Positions 1-8,836 of a stretch of DNA of 34,917 nt are shown here, in pieces. The position numbers and the translations under genes were made by a program. How positions within the stretch are numbered: the first letter of the stretch is position 1; each line of letters starts with the position of its first letter. The notes beneath the pieces were generated by a model. That model saw nothing but the letters and a program-made list of their open reading frames with translations, was not told the origin of the DNA and did not search any database. The DNA is taken from positions 1 through 34,917 of the forward strand of contig DBCJ01000071.1 in assembly GCA_002293005.1 (NCBI GenBank), in the 5' to 3' direction. The stretch is from Ignavibacteria bacterium UBA961. GTDB taxonomy: Bacteria > Bacteroidota > Ignavibacteria > Kapaibacteriales > UBA961.

Positions 1-1921
1 AGTGGCTGTCATTTCCCATGATGTGAAAGTGGCAAATATCACTGCCAATCTAGAAAGTCATAAGAGTGCTATCAGTCAAGCATTGCAGAATGGTGCTCAA
101 TTCATTGTATTTCCAGAGCTCTCTCTTACCGGTTATACATGTTCTGACTTATTCTATCAGGATCACTTGCTCCATTCCGCTGAGATAGCACTTTGTGAAT
201 TGGCTGAGAGCATACCTTCCGGAATTATTGTGATTGTCGGTACTCCCATTCAATTCGAAGGAAAACTATATAACTGTGCCGCAGTACTGGAAGGCGGGAA
301 TGTACATGCTCTTGTTCCAAAAACCATCATTCCAAATCATCATGAATTCTATGAAGCCAGGTGGTTTGTTTCTGGAGATGAATTGCCAGAAGGAGCAATG
401 ATTGCCTTGGAAACCACAAATGGCAAAGTAATGGAATGTCCATTGCAATCACGAATCATATTCAAGAGCGGTATACTTAGTTTCGGCATTGAATTATGTG
501 AAGATTTATGGAGCATGATTCCTCCCAGTTCGCTTCTGGCTAGTCATGGTGCTTTGCTGATTGCAAATTTATCCGCCAGCAATGCAGTTGTAGGGAAAGA
601 AGAATATCGTAGATCATTGGTGCTTATGCAATCTGCTTCAACTATTAGTGCATATTGTTATGCCTCGGCCGGACCAACAGAGTCCACGATGGATACTGTG
701 TTCTCAGGACATTGTATGATTGCTGAAAATGGAGTCATGCTTGCTGAAGATTCTTCACTTTCTTTCAATACCAAAATTGTGTATTCAGATATTGATATCG
801 ATGCAATGTTGTTTGAGAGAAGAACACTTTCGCGAACACAAGCAGATATCTCGGATATCTTTGATGTATATGAATTGCCTCCTCTTCATGAAAGTGCATT
901 TCAAGAATTGAAAAGATATATTGATCCAATGCCATTCGTTCCTTCAAATGTGGAAACCGCTTCAAAACGATGTCAGGAAATCCTTAATATTCAAGCAATG
1001 GGTTTGGCGGGCAGACTCCGTAGAATAGGAATGAAATCCATGATTATTGGATTATCCGGGGGTTTGGACTCCACACTTGCATTGATTGTGTGTTTAGAGA
1101 CTTGTTCAATTCTCAATATTGATCCTTCGCATATCATTGCAATCACGATGCCTGGTCCGGGAACCACTGATTTGACTTTTGCCAATACGAAGCAGTTGGC
1201 AATTGAATGTGGAATTACATTGAGAGAAATACCAATTCATGAAGCCGTCTCATTGCATTTGAAAGATATAGGTCATCCTGAAGATGATCATTCAGTGATA
1301 TATGAGAATGCACAGGCAAGGGAACGCACTCAAATTCTCATGGATTGTGCACATCAACATTCAGGACTTGTCATTGGAACAGGTGATATGTCTGAACTCG
1401 CATTGGGCTGGTGTACCTATAATGGTGATCATATGTCCATGTATGGAGTCAATGCCGGTGTGCCAAAAACATTGGTAAAATCACTTGTTGGATATTATGC
1501 TTCGATTTCCAAAGATCCTTTGCAAAGCATATTGAATTCCATTCTTGAAACTCCGGTTTCTCCTGAATTATTGCCACCAAAAGAAGGTGCAATCACGCAA
1601 AGAACTGAAGATATTCTTGGTCCATATGTATTGCATGATTTCTTTTTATATCACATGATGCGATATGGTTCGGGTCCACGAAAAATCCTATTCTATGCAC
1701 ATCATGCATGGGAACATGAATATTCGATGGATGAGATTGCGCATCATCTACGAACTTTTTATACGAGATTTTTCTCACAGCAATTTAAGAGATCAGCCAT
1801 GCCTGATTCGGTGAAAGTTGGCTCGATTGCACTTTCACCTAGAGCAGATTGGCGCATGCCAAGTGATGCTTATGCTGATATCTGGATTGCTGAAATTGAT
1901 TCTTTTTTGCAAGATTTCTAA
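1..1921 (+). CDS. nadE: Glutamine-dependent NAD(+) synthetase, 5' end outside window
   Basis: Makes NAD from deamido-NAD, ATP and glutamine, the last step of NAD synthesis in the cytoplasm. The N-terminal part (about residues 1-270 of what is visible) is a nitrilase-fold glutaminase. The expected Glu-Lys-Cys triad lies at E39 (FPELSLTGY), K107 (LVPKTIIPN) and C166 (ELCEDLW). The C-terminal part is the synthetase, with the PP-loop SGGLDS at 352-357 and the conserved stretch VIGTGDMSELALGW. 639 residues are visible; the family is usually somewhat longer, and the reading frame is open at base 1, so probably 10-20 N-terminal residues lie upstream. The GTG at base 2 is not a credible start. The stop TAA shares its last base with the ATG of the next gene, so the two are probably cotranscribed. 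Identity is very secure. Confidence 0.96.
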   Translation, partial: VAVISHDVKVANITANLESHKSAISQALQNGAQFIVFPELSLTGYTCSDLFYQDHLLHSAEIALCELAESIPSGIIVIVGTPIQFEGKLYNCAAVLEGGNVHALVPKTIIPNHHEFYEARWFVSGDELPEGAMIALETTNGKVMECPLQSRIIFKSGILSFGIELCEDLWSMIPPSSLLASHGALLIANLSASNAVVGKEEYRRSLVLMQSASTISAYCYASAGPTESTMDTVFSGHCMIAENGVMLAEDSSLSFNTKIVYSDIDIDAMLFERRTLSRTQADISDIFDVYELPPLHESAFQELKRYIDPMPFVPSNVETASKRCQEILNIQAMGLAGRLRRIGMKSMIIGLSGGLDSTLALIVCLETCSILNIDPSHIIAITMPGPGTTDLTFANTKQLAIECGITLREIPIHEAVSLHLKDIGHPEDDHSVIYENAQARERTQILMDCAHQHSGLVIGTGDMSELALGWCTYNGDHMSMYGVNAGVPKTLVKSLVGYYASISKDPLQSILNSILETPVSPELLPPKEGAITQRTEDILGPYVLHDFFLYHMMRYGSGPRKILFYAHHAWEHEYSMDEIAHHLRTFYTRFFSQQFKRSAMPDSVKVGSIALSPRADWRMPSDAYADIWIAEIDSFLQDF

Positions 1922-2199
1922 TGTCAAGCAATGCATTTGAATGTCGTGCAGGGTGTGGTGCATGTTGCATAGTCATTTCCATTGCCGGACCGATTCCAGG
2001 TATGCCTGATGGGAAGCCGGCAGGAATGCGATGCGTGAATTTGACGGAAGATAATTTTTGCATGTTGTTTGGAATGCCTCAAAGGCCTGCTGTCTGCTCT
2101 TCATTACAACCGATGAAGGATATGTGTGGCGAAAGCAATGAGGAAGCATATACACTTTTGTCGGTCATGGAAATCCTGACCGATCCACATATCTCTTAG
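1921..2199 (+). CDS. YkgJ-type cysteine cluster protein
   Basis: A 92-residue protein with eight cysteines, at 8, 12, 15, 16, 38, 47, 59 and 69. The N-terminal pattern CRAGCGACC is the hallmark of the YkgJ/UPF0153 family (CxxCC-type clusters), thought to bind zinc or an Fe-S cluster. No biochemical role is established for the family and none is claimed here. Its ATG overlaps the nadE stop by one base (TAATG), which suggests translational coupling. The downstream acidic gene begins 9 nt after its stop, so the three form a likely operon. There is no signal peptide or membrane segment. Family membership rests on the cysteine pattern and size. Confidence 0.8.
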   Translation: MSSNAFECRAGCGACCIVISIAGPIPGMPDGKPAGMRCVNLTEDNFCMLFGMPQRPAVCSSLQPMKDMCGESNEEAYTLLSVMEILTDPHIS

Positions 2200-2208
2200 A
2201 GGAGACAA

Positions 2209-2715
2209 ATGATTACTATTATTCAGCCCGAACAGATTGAAGAAGTATGGAAGTCCATGATAATGCTCGATGAGCAGGAATCCATGAGCATAGTTGATAA
2301 ATTGGAAGAAGAGCAACCGGCATTGCTTGAATATTTGATGACGCCACCCGAGGAATTCACGGAACCTGAAGCAGAAAATCTGATGTATGCAGGGATTGTG
2401 GTTTGGAGAACTTTCGACAAATATGGTCCAAAACTTCGCGTGATCACCGAGGATGAAATCTATGAAATCGAAGATGCAAATATCGAAGTCATGGAAAAAC
2501 TTGAAGGAGAATCAGCAGGTGATGGTATCGCCATGATTGAAAGAATGCTCGATAGCTATCCTCAGCCCCATGTCTTGGCATCAATAGCTGAAATTCTTCT
2601 TGTGGAAGATGAAGAACTTGATCCAGAAGAGGATATTTCAGATCAAGCGCGTGGAACAATGATGCTTATACTGAAAACATTTCTTGATGCCATGATTAAA
2701 GCTGAGATACAATAA
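2209..2715 (+). CDS. Acidic protein of unknown function
   Basis: A 168-residue, strongly acidic protein (many Glu/Asp, e.g. PPEEFTEPEAEN and VEDEELDPEEDISD) that I do not recognise. It looks mainly helical, with no signal peptide, transmembrane segment, cysteine cluster or known motif. The gene looks real: a good Shine-Dalgarno (GAGGAGA, 2199-2205) sits 3 nt before the ATG and itself begins on the last base of the preceding stop codon. Coding runs without interruption to a TAA that directly abuts the stop of the convergent minus-strand gene. Its position after nadE and a cysteine-cluster gene gives no clear functional hint. Confidence 0.75.
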   Translation: MITIIQPEQIEEVWKSMIMLDEQESMSIVDKLEEEQPALLEYLMTPPEEFTEPEAENLMYAGIVVWRTFDKYGPKLRVITEDEIYEIEDANIEVMEKLEGESAGDGIAMIERMLDSYPQPHVLASIAEILLVEDEELDPEEDISDQARGTMMLILKTFLDAMIKAEIQ

Positions 2716-4140
2716 TCAGCTTTGTTTTTTGGCTAGCAAATCCATGGTTCCTTTTACCTGAAACAGAGAGCGAGCAATGGTGGATTGCTCTTCCACCATT
2801 TTTTCATATCGCTTGCTCTCTTCCGTGATTTCGGCGAGATAGCGATTACGATCCGCTGGAATGATGGAATTCTTTTGAGTGATGGTGGTTCTTATTCCAA
2901 TATTGAATGCTTGTTCTGATTGTTCAAGAGCATTGAAACGACCAAGTAGTGCTGAATACAGTGCATTCACGCCTGCATCATTGAATTGCGAGGCAATTGT
3001 TCCATAAACCGGCATGGTTTCGGGTTGTGCATCCCATGACTGGCGAGATCTTTGATATTGCTTACGCACATCACGAAGTGCATCAAGCGAGCCCCTTTTA
3101 TCGAATTTATTGATGGCAATGAGATCTGCATAATCTATCATATCAATCTTTTCGAGCTGGGAAGCCGCACCAAATTCAGGGGTCATCACATACATCGCAA
3201 CATCAGCCACAGATGTAATTTCCGAGTCGCTTTGACCTATCCCTGCGGTTTCCACGATGATCAAGTCAAATCCTGCAAGTCGCATAAGTTCAATTGCGGT
3301 TTTAACATTTGGATTAAGTGCTATGTTTGCTTGTCTTGTGGCAAATGATCTCATATAGACTCTATCATTGCTCACTGCATTCATGCGAATTCTATCTCCC
3401 AATAATGCTCCGCCTGTCTTACGCTTGGAAGGATCCACGGATAAAACTGCAAGATGAAGTTTGGGATTGTCTTCCAAAAAACGCAAAATCAATTCATCTG
3501 TGAGAGAGGATTTTCCCGCTCCACCGGTACCTGTTATGCCAAGTACAGGAATATGTTTATTGATGGAAGCATTATTTTCGGCAATCTGATCATTGGTGAT
3601 TTCGCCTCTTTCAATCATCGTGATGCCTTGGGCCAAAGCTCTTGGATTCTTTGATGTAATCTCATTCCAAAGCGCATCACCAATATATGTATGTGGTGTT
3701 GCAGTATCCGACTTTTCCAGTAAATCATTGATCATGCCTTGAAGACCGAGTGATCGACCATCATCGGGGGAATAAATACGATCAATGCCATATTGATGTA
3801 ATTCTTGAATTTCCGTAGGAAGAATCGTTCCTCCACCACCGGCAAAAATCTTGATATGACCGGCATTTTTTTCACGAAGCAAATCATGCATGTATTTCAG
3901 GTATTCTACATGACCACCCTGATAACTGGTCATGGCAATTGCTTGGGCATCTTCTTGGATTGCACAATCAACTACTTCCATTGCTCCACGATTATGTCCC
4001 AAGTGAATCACTTCAGCTCCTGAACCCTGAATGATTCTGCGCATGATATTGATTGCCGCATCATGACCATCAAATAAAGAAGCTGCTGTAACAATACGCA
4101 ATGTATTGTTTGACTGATATGGAGTATGTGGAAGTGACAT
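2716..4140 (-). CDS. IcmF-like B12-binding domain fused to G-protein chaperone, no mutase domain
   Basis: 474 residues that match the N-terminal half of IcmF, the fused isobutyryl-CoA mutase. Residues about 13-145 are a cobalamin-binding domain with the B12 lower-ligand motif DGHDAA (H26), SYQGGH and GGGG (101-104). Residues about 198-400 are a MeaB/ArgK-type GTPase with Walker A GTGGAGKS (204-211), ETAGIGQSDSEI and the guanine-specificity motif NKFD (344-347). The protein then stops after a helical linker (ending at KKQS), exactly where IcmF would enter the roughly 500-residue substrate-binding mutase domain. The next DNA is an intact opposing gene, so no remnant of that domain is present. 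The partner large subunit is presumably encoded elsewhere. ATG 4140 is preferred over the upstream TTG 4167 because a candidate -7 box at 4165-4172 would place that TTG upstream of the transcript start. Confidence 0.85.
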   Translation of the reverse strand: MSLPHTPYQSNNTLRIVTAASLFDGHDAAINIMRRIIQGSGAEVIHLGHNRGAMEVVDCAIQEDAQAIAMTSYQGGHVEYLKYMHDLLREKNAGHIKIFAGGGGTILPTEIQELHQYGIDRIYSPDDGRSLGLQGMINDLLEKSDTATPHTYIGDALWNEITSKNPRALAQGITMIERGEITNDQIAENNASINKHIPVLGITGTGGAGKSSLTDELILRFLEDNPKLHLAVLSVDPSKRKTGGALLGDRIRMNAVSNDRVYMRSFATRQANIALNPNVKTAIELMRLAGFDLIIVETAGIGQSDSEITSVADVAMYVMTPEFGAASQLEKIDMIDYADLIAINKFDKRGSLDALRDVRKQYQRSRQSWDAQPETMPVYGTIASQFNDAGVNALYSALLGRFNALEQSEQAFNIGIRTTITQKNSIIPADRNRYLAEITEESKRYEKMVEEQSTIARSLFQVKGTMDLLAKKQS

Positions 4141-4164
4141 TTCTTTCTCTTGGAATATTTCGTG

Positions 4165-4194
4165 CAAAATTACAAATTCTCACCCAAGAATCAG
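4165..4194 (-). promoter_or_regulatory. Candidate FCB-type promoter for the IcmF-like gene
   Basis: On the minus strand, a perfect -7 box TAATTTTG (4172-4165) is preceded by CTG (4194-4192) with a 19-nt spacer. This fits the Bacteroidota-type consensus TTTG-N19-21-TAnnTTTG except for the first base of the upstream TTG. Transcription would start near 4158, about 18 nt before ATG 4140. The promoter overlaps the last codon and stop of the LptG-type gene, so the IcmF-like gene may be expressed apart from the upstream genes. Predicted from sequence only. Confidence 0.5.
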
Positions 4195-5285
4195 GTGCGC
4201 ATGCGGATGATATTCAATATGGCGATGATTGAAAATAGGATATTGGGGAACCAACCAACCAATATTGGATCCATGTCCATGGAAAATCCTATGTTCTGTC
4301 CGATTTTGGTGAATGCCAGATATAAAAAGGAAACAACCATGGCAGTTGCTATTTCAAGAGCAAGACCACTCTTTTTTCGAATTGCTGAAAATGGAATCGC
4401 AAACAGTATCACAATGATATTGGCAAAAGGGAATGCATATTGTCCATGATACTCAATCATCTGTCTGCGAACATTTTTACCGCCTCTTTCAAGTAATGCG
4501 ATATATGCCTTTTGTTCATCGAAATTCAATTCTTCCGGTTTTTGCTGCAATTTAATGATGTCATCATGTCTTGTAGCCAATGTGATAGGAAGTGAATCAT
4601 GAGAAATGAATTTCATGGTGAATGATGAGTCTTCAGCGAGTATCCTTTCATGCGCATGAATTACAATCCATTGATTACCAATGCTATCCCATTTGATTAA
4701 TTCAGCATCTATGCGCCTTTTGATCCTTGGATGAATCTCTGATCCAAAATCTTCTATGATGATTCCTGCCCCTGTTTTTAATTGCCCATCATAATTATTC
4801 ATGATCACATTTTTTGTGGTTGCATCTCTGAGATAGACATTATAAAGAGTGGATGTGGCTTCTTCTTTCTTCAATTGATTTCTTTCGATGGATATTTTTT
4901 TTGCATTGGAAGCTGGTACAATCCAACCATTGAAATAGAGATGTCCGCCGGTAATCAAGAGACTCACAATGAAGAGGGGAAACATCAATCTGTATAAGCT
5001 CATGCCACCTGATTTCATGGCGGTGATCTCATTCAGATTGGACATTTTGCCTATTGAAAATAATGCTGCCATGAGCATTGCGATTGGGGTGAGGAGTTTG
5101 ATGATTTCAGGCAAGAAATTCAGATAATAGAGTGCAATGGTTTCGATGGATATTTTTTGATCGATGAATTTATCTAAAGTTTCCATCAAGTTTACAATCA
5201 AAAAAATAATGCAGAGGGCCAGCATGCTGAAGAAGAATGTCCCCAGGAATTGTCTGATGATATATCTATCCAAAAGTGTCATCAT
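4191..5285 (-). CDS. LptF/LptG-family inner-membrane permease (YjgP/YjgQ)
   Basis: 364 residues with the layout of LptF/LptG, the permease subunits that with the LptB ATPase extract lipopolysaccharide from the inner membrane. There are three N-terminal hydrophobic helices (about 12-34, 56-78, 98-118), a periplasmic beta-rich region (about 120-270) and three C-terminal helices (about 280-300, 307-327, 337-358). The N-terminal start LLDRYIIRQFLGTF and the segment NEITAMKSGGMSLYRLM are typical of the family. The presence of LPS-export machinery fits a Gram-negative-type envelope. Its ATG overlaps the holB stop by 4 nt (ATGA), so the two are translationally coupled. Whether it is LptF or LptG cannot be settled from sequence alone. 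Confidence 0.9.
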   Translation of the reverse strand: MMTLLDRYIIRQFLGTFFFSMLALCIIFLIVNLMETLDKFIDQKISIETIALYYLNFLPEIIKLLTPIAMLMAALFSIGKMSNLNEITAMKSGGMSLYRLMFPLFIVSLLITGGHLYFNGWIVPASNAKKISIERNQLKKEEATSTLYNVYLRDATTKNVIMNNYDGQLKTGAGIIIEDFGSEIHPRIKRRIDAELIKWDSIGNQWIVIHAHERILAEDSSFTMKFISHDSLPITLATRHDDIIKLQQKPEELNFDEQKAYIALLERGGKNVRRQMIEYHGQYAFPFANIIVILFAIPFSAIRKKSGLALEIATAMVVSFLYLAFTKIGQNIGFSMDMDPILVGWFPNILFSIIAILNIIRMRT

Positions 5286-6478
5286 ATCACATGATCCTTC
5301 GGAGCATGATCAAGATATTCACTTGTATTCAATAAGAAACCTTCACGGCAAGAAAGCATAGTGGTGAGCATGACGATTCCCGGATTCACATTCCTGCGAA
5401 TATGCTCAATAGACTGCTCAATCATATGTAAAATGGCATGATAATCAGCATCAGGAAATGCTTGGGCGAACTTTTTGATTGATTCAATTTGATCTTTATT
5501 GATGATTCCTGAATCTTCATTGGGAACATTTACCACATAGTGACAATCTCTGATCCAAAGTGCGAGCATTCTTAGCAGCAATTCCAGCATTGTACGATCT
5601 TTGTCAGATGCGATGATTTCCAATTGTTTCATCAAATCCAATCTGTATTGTTTTCGTTTCAAAGCAATTCGAAGAAGATCTACAATGTCTCTTCTCATTG
5701 ATTGCATATCTTCATTCATATATGAAAGTGCCCTGCCATAACTACCTTGAGCGAAAGCATTAATGAGCTGGGCTTCTGATTCCTCAAGATTATGTTTTGA
5801 ACATAATGCATTCACAAGTTCTTGTGTGGGTAGTAAGTCACAGTACACTTGTTGGCATCTCGATAAGACAGTTTGAGGCAATGCATCTTTCTTTGAGGTT
5901 GTCAGGATGAATGTGATATTGTCATGTGGTTCCTCAAGGGTTTTGAGGAATGCATTTGCGGATTCCATATTCATTCTTTCAGCTTGAGAAATAATGAAGA
6001 CTCTTCGACCTTCCTGCATTGCGCTCATGCGAACATTTTTCTTTATTTCTCTGATTGATGCTAAACGGATGATTTGTGCATTTGGAATTTGAATGACATG
6101 ATATGGGTCCTCTGACTTCAGTTTCATTTCTGATGCATAGATGGAAAGCATGTCTTCGGATAATTGAAGGAGGGGAGAATCCTCATTCTTTGTATTTACC
6201 TTACCGGCGGGTAAGGCAGTGATCAGCATGATATTGGGGTGTTCCAAGCGATTTGCATCTTTACAATTTTTGCATTGATTGCAGGCATCGATGATATCAT
6301 TTTCTTGATATTGCGGTGAGGTGCAATTGAGCAGTTTTGCGAATCCCAATGCCAATGCATCTTTTCCGATTCCATCTTGACCATAAAAGCAATATGCATG
6401 TGCAATCGCTTTCTCCTTGAATGCTCTTGAGAGAATTGTTTTGACTCTATGTTGCGCTATGACGGAAGAAAACGACAT
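5282..6478 (-). CDS. holB: DNA polymerase III subunit delta'
   Basis: 398 residues with the clamp-loader AAA+ fold. The N-terminus FSSVIAQHRVKTIL is typical, followed by a P-loop GQDGIGKD (33-40) in which the usual Ser/Thr after Lys is Asp. A zinc-binding cysteine group CNQCKNCK (66-72, with C52) follows, then NAFLKTLEEPHDNITFILTT and LSRCQ. The degenerate P-loop fits delta', which does not hydrolyse ATP, better than DnaX (gamma/tau). Delta' is part of the clamp loader that places the beta clamp on DNA. The start is uncertain: ATG 6478 and ATG 6487 are in frame and neither has a clear Shine-Dalgarno. The short upstream stretch is the T-rich tail of the ftsH terminator. The 3' end overlaps the downstream permease gene by 4 nt. 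Confidence 0.88.
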   Translation of the reverse strand: MSFSSVIAQHRVKTILSRAFKEKAIAHAYCFYGQDGIGKDALALGFAKLLNCTSPQYQENDIIDACNQCKNCKDANRLEHPNIMLITALPAGKVNTKNEDSPLLQLSEDMLSIYASEMKLKSEDPYHVIQIPNAQIIRLASIREIKKNVRMSAMQEGRRVFIISQAERMNMESANAFLKTLEEPHDNITFILTTSKKDALPQTVLSRCQQVYCDLLPTQELVNALCSKHNLEESEAQLINAFAQGSYGRALSYMNEDMQSMRRDIVDLLRIALKRKQYRLDLMKQLEIIASDKDRTMLELLLRMLALWIRDCHYVVNVPNEDSGIINKDQIESIKKFAQAFPDADYHAILHMIEQSIEHIRRNVNPGIVMLTTMLSCREGFLLNTSEYLDHAPKDHVI

Positions 6479-6487
6479 AAAAACCAT

Positions 6488-6528
6488 AAAGAAAGAAATA
6501 TGCCCTATTCAATAAATGAATAGGGCAT
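6488..6528 (-). terminator. Intrinsic terminator after ftsH, abutting holB
   Basis: A perfect 12-bp stem (6500-6511 with 6517-6528, ATGCCCTATTCA and its complement) with a 5-nt loop. On the minus strand it is followed by the T-rich run ATTTCTTTCTTT. It lies 31 nt after the ftsH stop and only 12-21 nt before the holB start codon, so no promoter fits between the hairpin and holB. Confidence 0.8.
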
Positions 6529-6559
6529 GCAAAATTCAACAATTCAGATGAAATGTCTG

Positions 6560-8710
6560 TCAAGAAGTTGCACTTTCATCAGGATTTACGGCATTATCAC
6601 TTGTTGTAACATTGTCAGTAGTGATTTGCTCATTCTTTGGAGCATCCTGAGTTCTGGGCAAATCCTTTGCAAACTTTTCCAATTTCGAAATGATGGAGAG
6701 AGGAGGCAATTCTTCTCCGCGAATGATAATGTCCAATTCCTCGCCATCAATGGTTTCTCTTTCAAGAAGTACTTTAGACACTCTATGAAGCAAATCAATA
6801 TTTTCTCTGAGTAATTGTTCGGCTTTATCACTTGAACGAACAAGGATGGATTTCACTTCTTGATCAACCAATTGAGCGGTTTGTTCGCTGACATTACTCT
6901 TTTGGGCAATTTCTCTTCCAAGAAAAACTTCATCTTGCTTATTTGCGACCATCACTGGTCCGACTGCATCACTCATACCCCATTCACAGACCATTTTACG
7001 AGCCAAACCGGTGGCTCTTTCAAGATCATTTCCGGCTCCGGTGGTCAATTGATTGAATACAACTTTTTCTGCAGCTCTGCCTGCGAGTAGAGTCACGATT
7101 CTTGTTTCGAGATAGTCGCGAGAATAGGAATGCATTTCTTCTGATGGAAGATATGAAGTAACTCCCAAAGCTCTGCCTCTTGGGATGATAGTCACTTTAT
7201 GTACAGGATCACTCAATTTCAAAAGTTTACCAGCAAGAGCATGTCCAACTTCATGATATGCAGTCACTTCTTTTTCTTTATCTGATATCACCATGCTTTT
7301 GCGTTCAACACCCATGATAATTTTGTCTTTCGCACTTTCAAAATCTTCCATTGAAACGGAAGTTTTGTTTTTTCTAGCAGCGAAGAGTGCGGCCTCATTG
7401 ACGAGATTTGCAAGATCTGCACCGGACATTCCCGGAGTACCTTTGGCAATGATTTCAGGATTCACATCTGAATGCGTGGGTACTTTCTTCATGTGTATCT
7501 TGAGAATTTCTTCACGACCTTTCACATCAGGTCTATCAACAACGACTTGTCTGTCAAATCGACCGGGTCTAAGAAGCGCAGCATCCAATACATCCGGACG
7601 ATTTGTAGCGGCAATGATGATGATTCCACTATTTTGCTCAAAACCATCCATTTCAACAAGTAATTGATTGAGCGTTTGCTCTCTTTCATCATGTCCACCG
7701 CCAAGTCCGGCTCCGCGTTGTCTTCCGACTGCATCAATTTCATCTATGAAAACAAGACATGGAGCGCTCTTCTTGGCTTGATCAAAAAGATCTCGCACAC
7801 GACTTGCACCAACGCCAACGAACATTTCAACGAAATCAGCTCCTGAAATGGAGAAGAAAGGCACATTGGCTTCACCTGAAACTGCTCTTGCAAGAAGAGT
7901 TTTGCCGGTGCCCGGAGGGCCGAGCAAAAGAACACCTCTTGGAATTTTGCCACCAAGTATTTGAAATTTGCTAGGGTCTTTTAAAAATTCAACAACTTCC
8001 TGAAGTTCATATTTTGCTTCATCGCATCCTGCAACATCGGTGAACATAACGCGATTGGCTTGATTTTCATTGAGCATTTTTACTCTAGCTTTACCAAAAG
8101 AGAAAATGCCTTTTGGTCCACCACCGCCCTGCATGCGTCGCATGACAAACATATACACGATGATCAAAGCTACCCATGGTAGGAAGGATATCAACATGCC
8201 CCACCAAGGACTATCACCTTCTTTGTATACCCAATAGATTCCTCGATCGGACCAATCTTTTTCCATCGCACTATCAAGGAATCCAAGTTCTGTTTTAAAG
8301 TGTTGGATATAGACAATTTTGCCCCCTTCACCGGTAATTGAAACTTGTTCTTTCAATGTCCCACGAAACACATAGCGATTGAATTGTGATTTTTCGATGG
8401 TTGCAGAGGCAATCTTATTATTTGTCAGATAATCTTTGTACTGAGTATAGGCAACATCCCATTCTTTCTTTTGATTTGCATGCATGAGCATATAAACAAT
8501 CACAATGCCTGCAAACATTGCTCCCCAAATGAGAATGGAGCGCATTATTTTACCGGTTGGTGATTCACCCGGACCTTGTCCGCCGCGCATATTGTTATTT
8601 TCATTTCGAAAATTTGGCTTTGGACCCGAGCTTTTACTGTCCTTCTTTGGGAAACCTTTTGTTTTCTTGTCGGATGTATTGTCTTCTGAAGATTGGTGCA
8701 TTTGATTCAT
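6560..8710 (-). CDS. ftsH: ATP-dependent zinc metalloprotease FtsH
   Basis: 716 residues of the membrane-anchored AAA+ protease that degrades misfolded membrane proteins and short-lived regulators. A hydrophilic, Lys/Asn/Gly/Ser-rich N-terminal tail (1-55) is followed by transmembrane helix 1 (about 57-76), a periplasmic domain and helix 2 (about 171-190). The AAA+ module has Walker A GPPGTGKT (264-271), Walker B LVFIDE (319-324) and the second region of homology around NRPDVLDAALLRPGRFD. The zinc protease site is HEVGH (486-490). The cytosolic N-terminal tail is longer than in classical FtsH, where helix 1 begins within the first ten residues. ATG 8710 was chosen because it opens the clearly hydrophilic tail; the frame is open to 8794, but those residues look non-native. 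A terminator follows the gene. Confidence 0.96.
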   Translation of the reverse strand: MNQMHQSSEDNTSDKKTKGFPKKDSKSSGPKPNFRNENNNMRGGQGPGESPTGKIMRSILIWGAMFAGIVIVYMLMHANQKKEWDVAYTQYKDYLTNNKIASATIEKSQFNRYVFRGTLKEQVSITGEGGKIVYIQHFKTELGFLDSAMEKDWSDRGIYWVYKEGDSPWWGMLISFLPWVALIIVYMFVMRRMQGGGGPKGIFSFGKARVKMLNENQANRVMFTDVAGCDEAKYELQEVVEFLKDPSKFQILGGKIPRGVLLLGPPGTGKTLLARAVSGEANVPFFSISGADFVEMFVGVGASRVRDLFDQAKKSAPCLVFIDEIDAVGRQRGAGLGGGHDEREQTLNQLLVEMDGFEQNSGIIIIAATNRPDVLDAALLRPGRFDRQVVVDRPDVKGREEILKIHMKKVPTHSDVNPEIIAKGTPGMSGADLANLVNEAALFAARKNKTSVSMEDFESAKDKIIMGVERKSMVISDKEKEVTAYHEVGHALAGKLLKLSDPVHKVTIIPRGRALGVTSYLPSEEMHSYSRDYLETRIVTLLAGRAAEKVVFNQLTTGAGNDLERATGLARKMVCEWGMSDAVGPVMVANKQDEVFLGREIAQKSNVSEQTAQLVDQEVKSILVRSSDKAEQLLRENIDLLHRVSKVLLERETIDGEELDIIIRGEELPPLSIISKLEKFAKDLPRTQDAPKNEQITTDNVTTSDNAVNPDESATS

Positions 8711-8836
8711 TATGATCTCGGCTCCGATGGTTTTAAGCATCGCTTTGTAAAATTCTGGGAAAAAGAATGTGTGGGTGACGATTATCAATACCACTTCATT
8801 GCTTTTGGTGTAAAAAAAGGACAGTTATGGTGTTTT

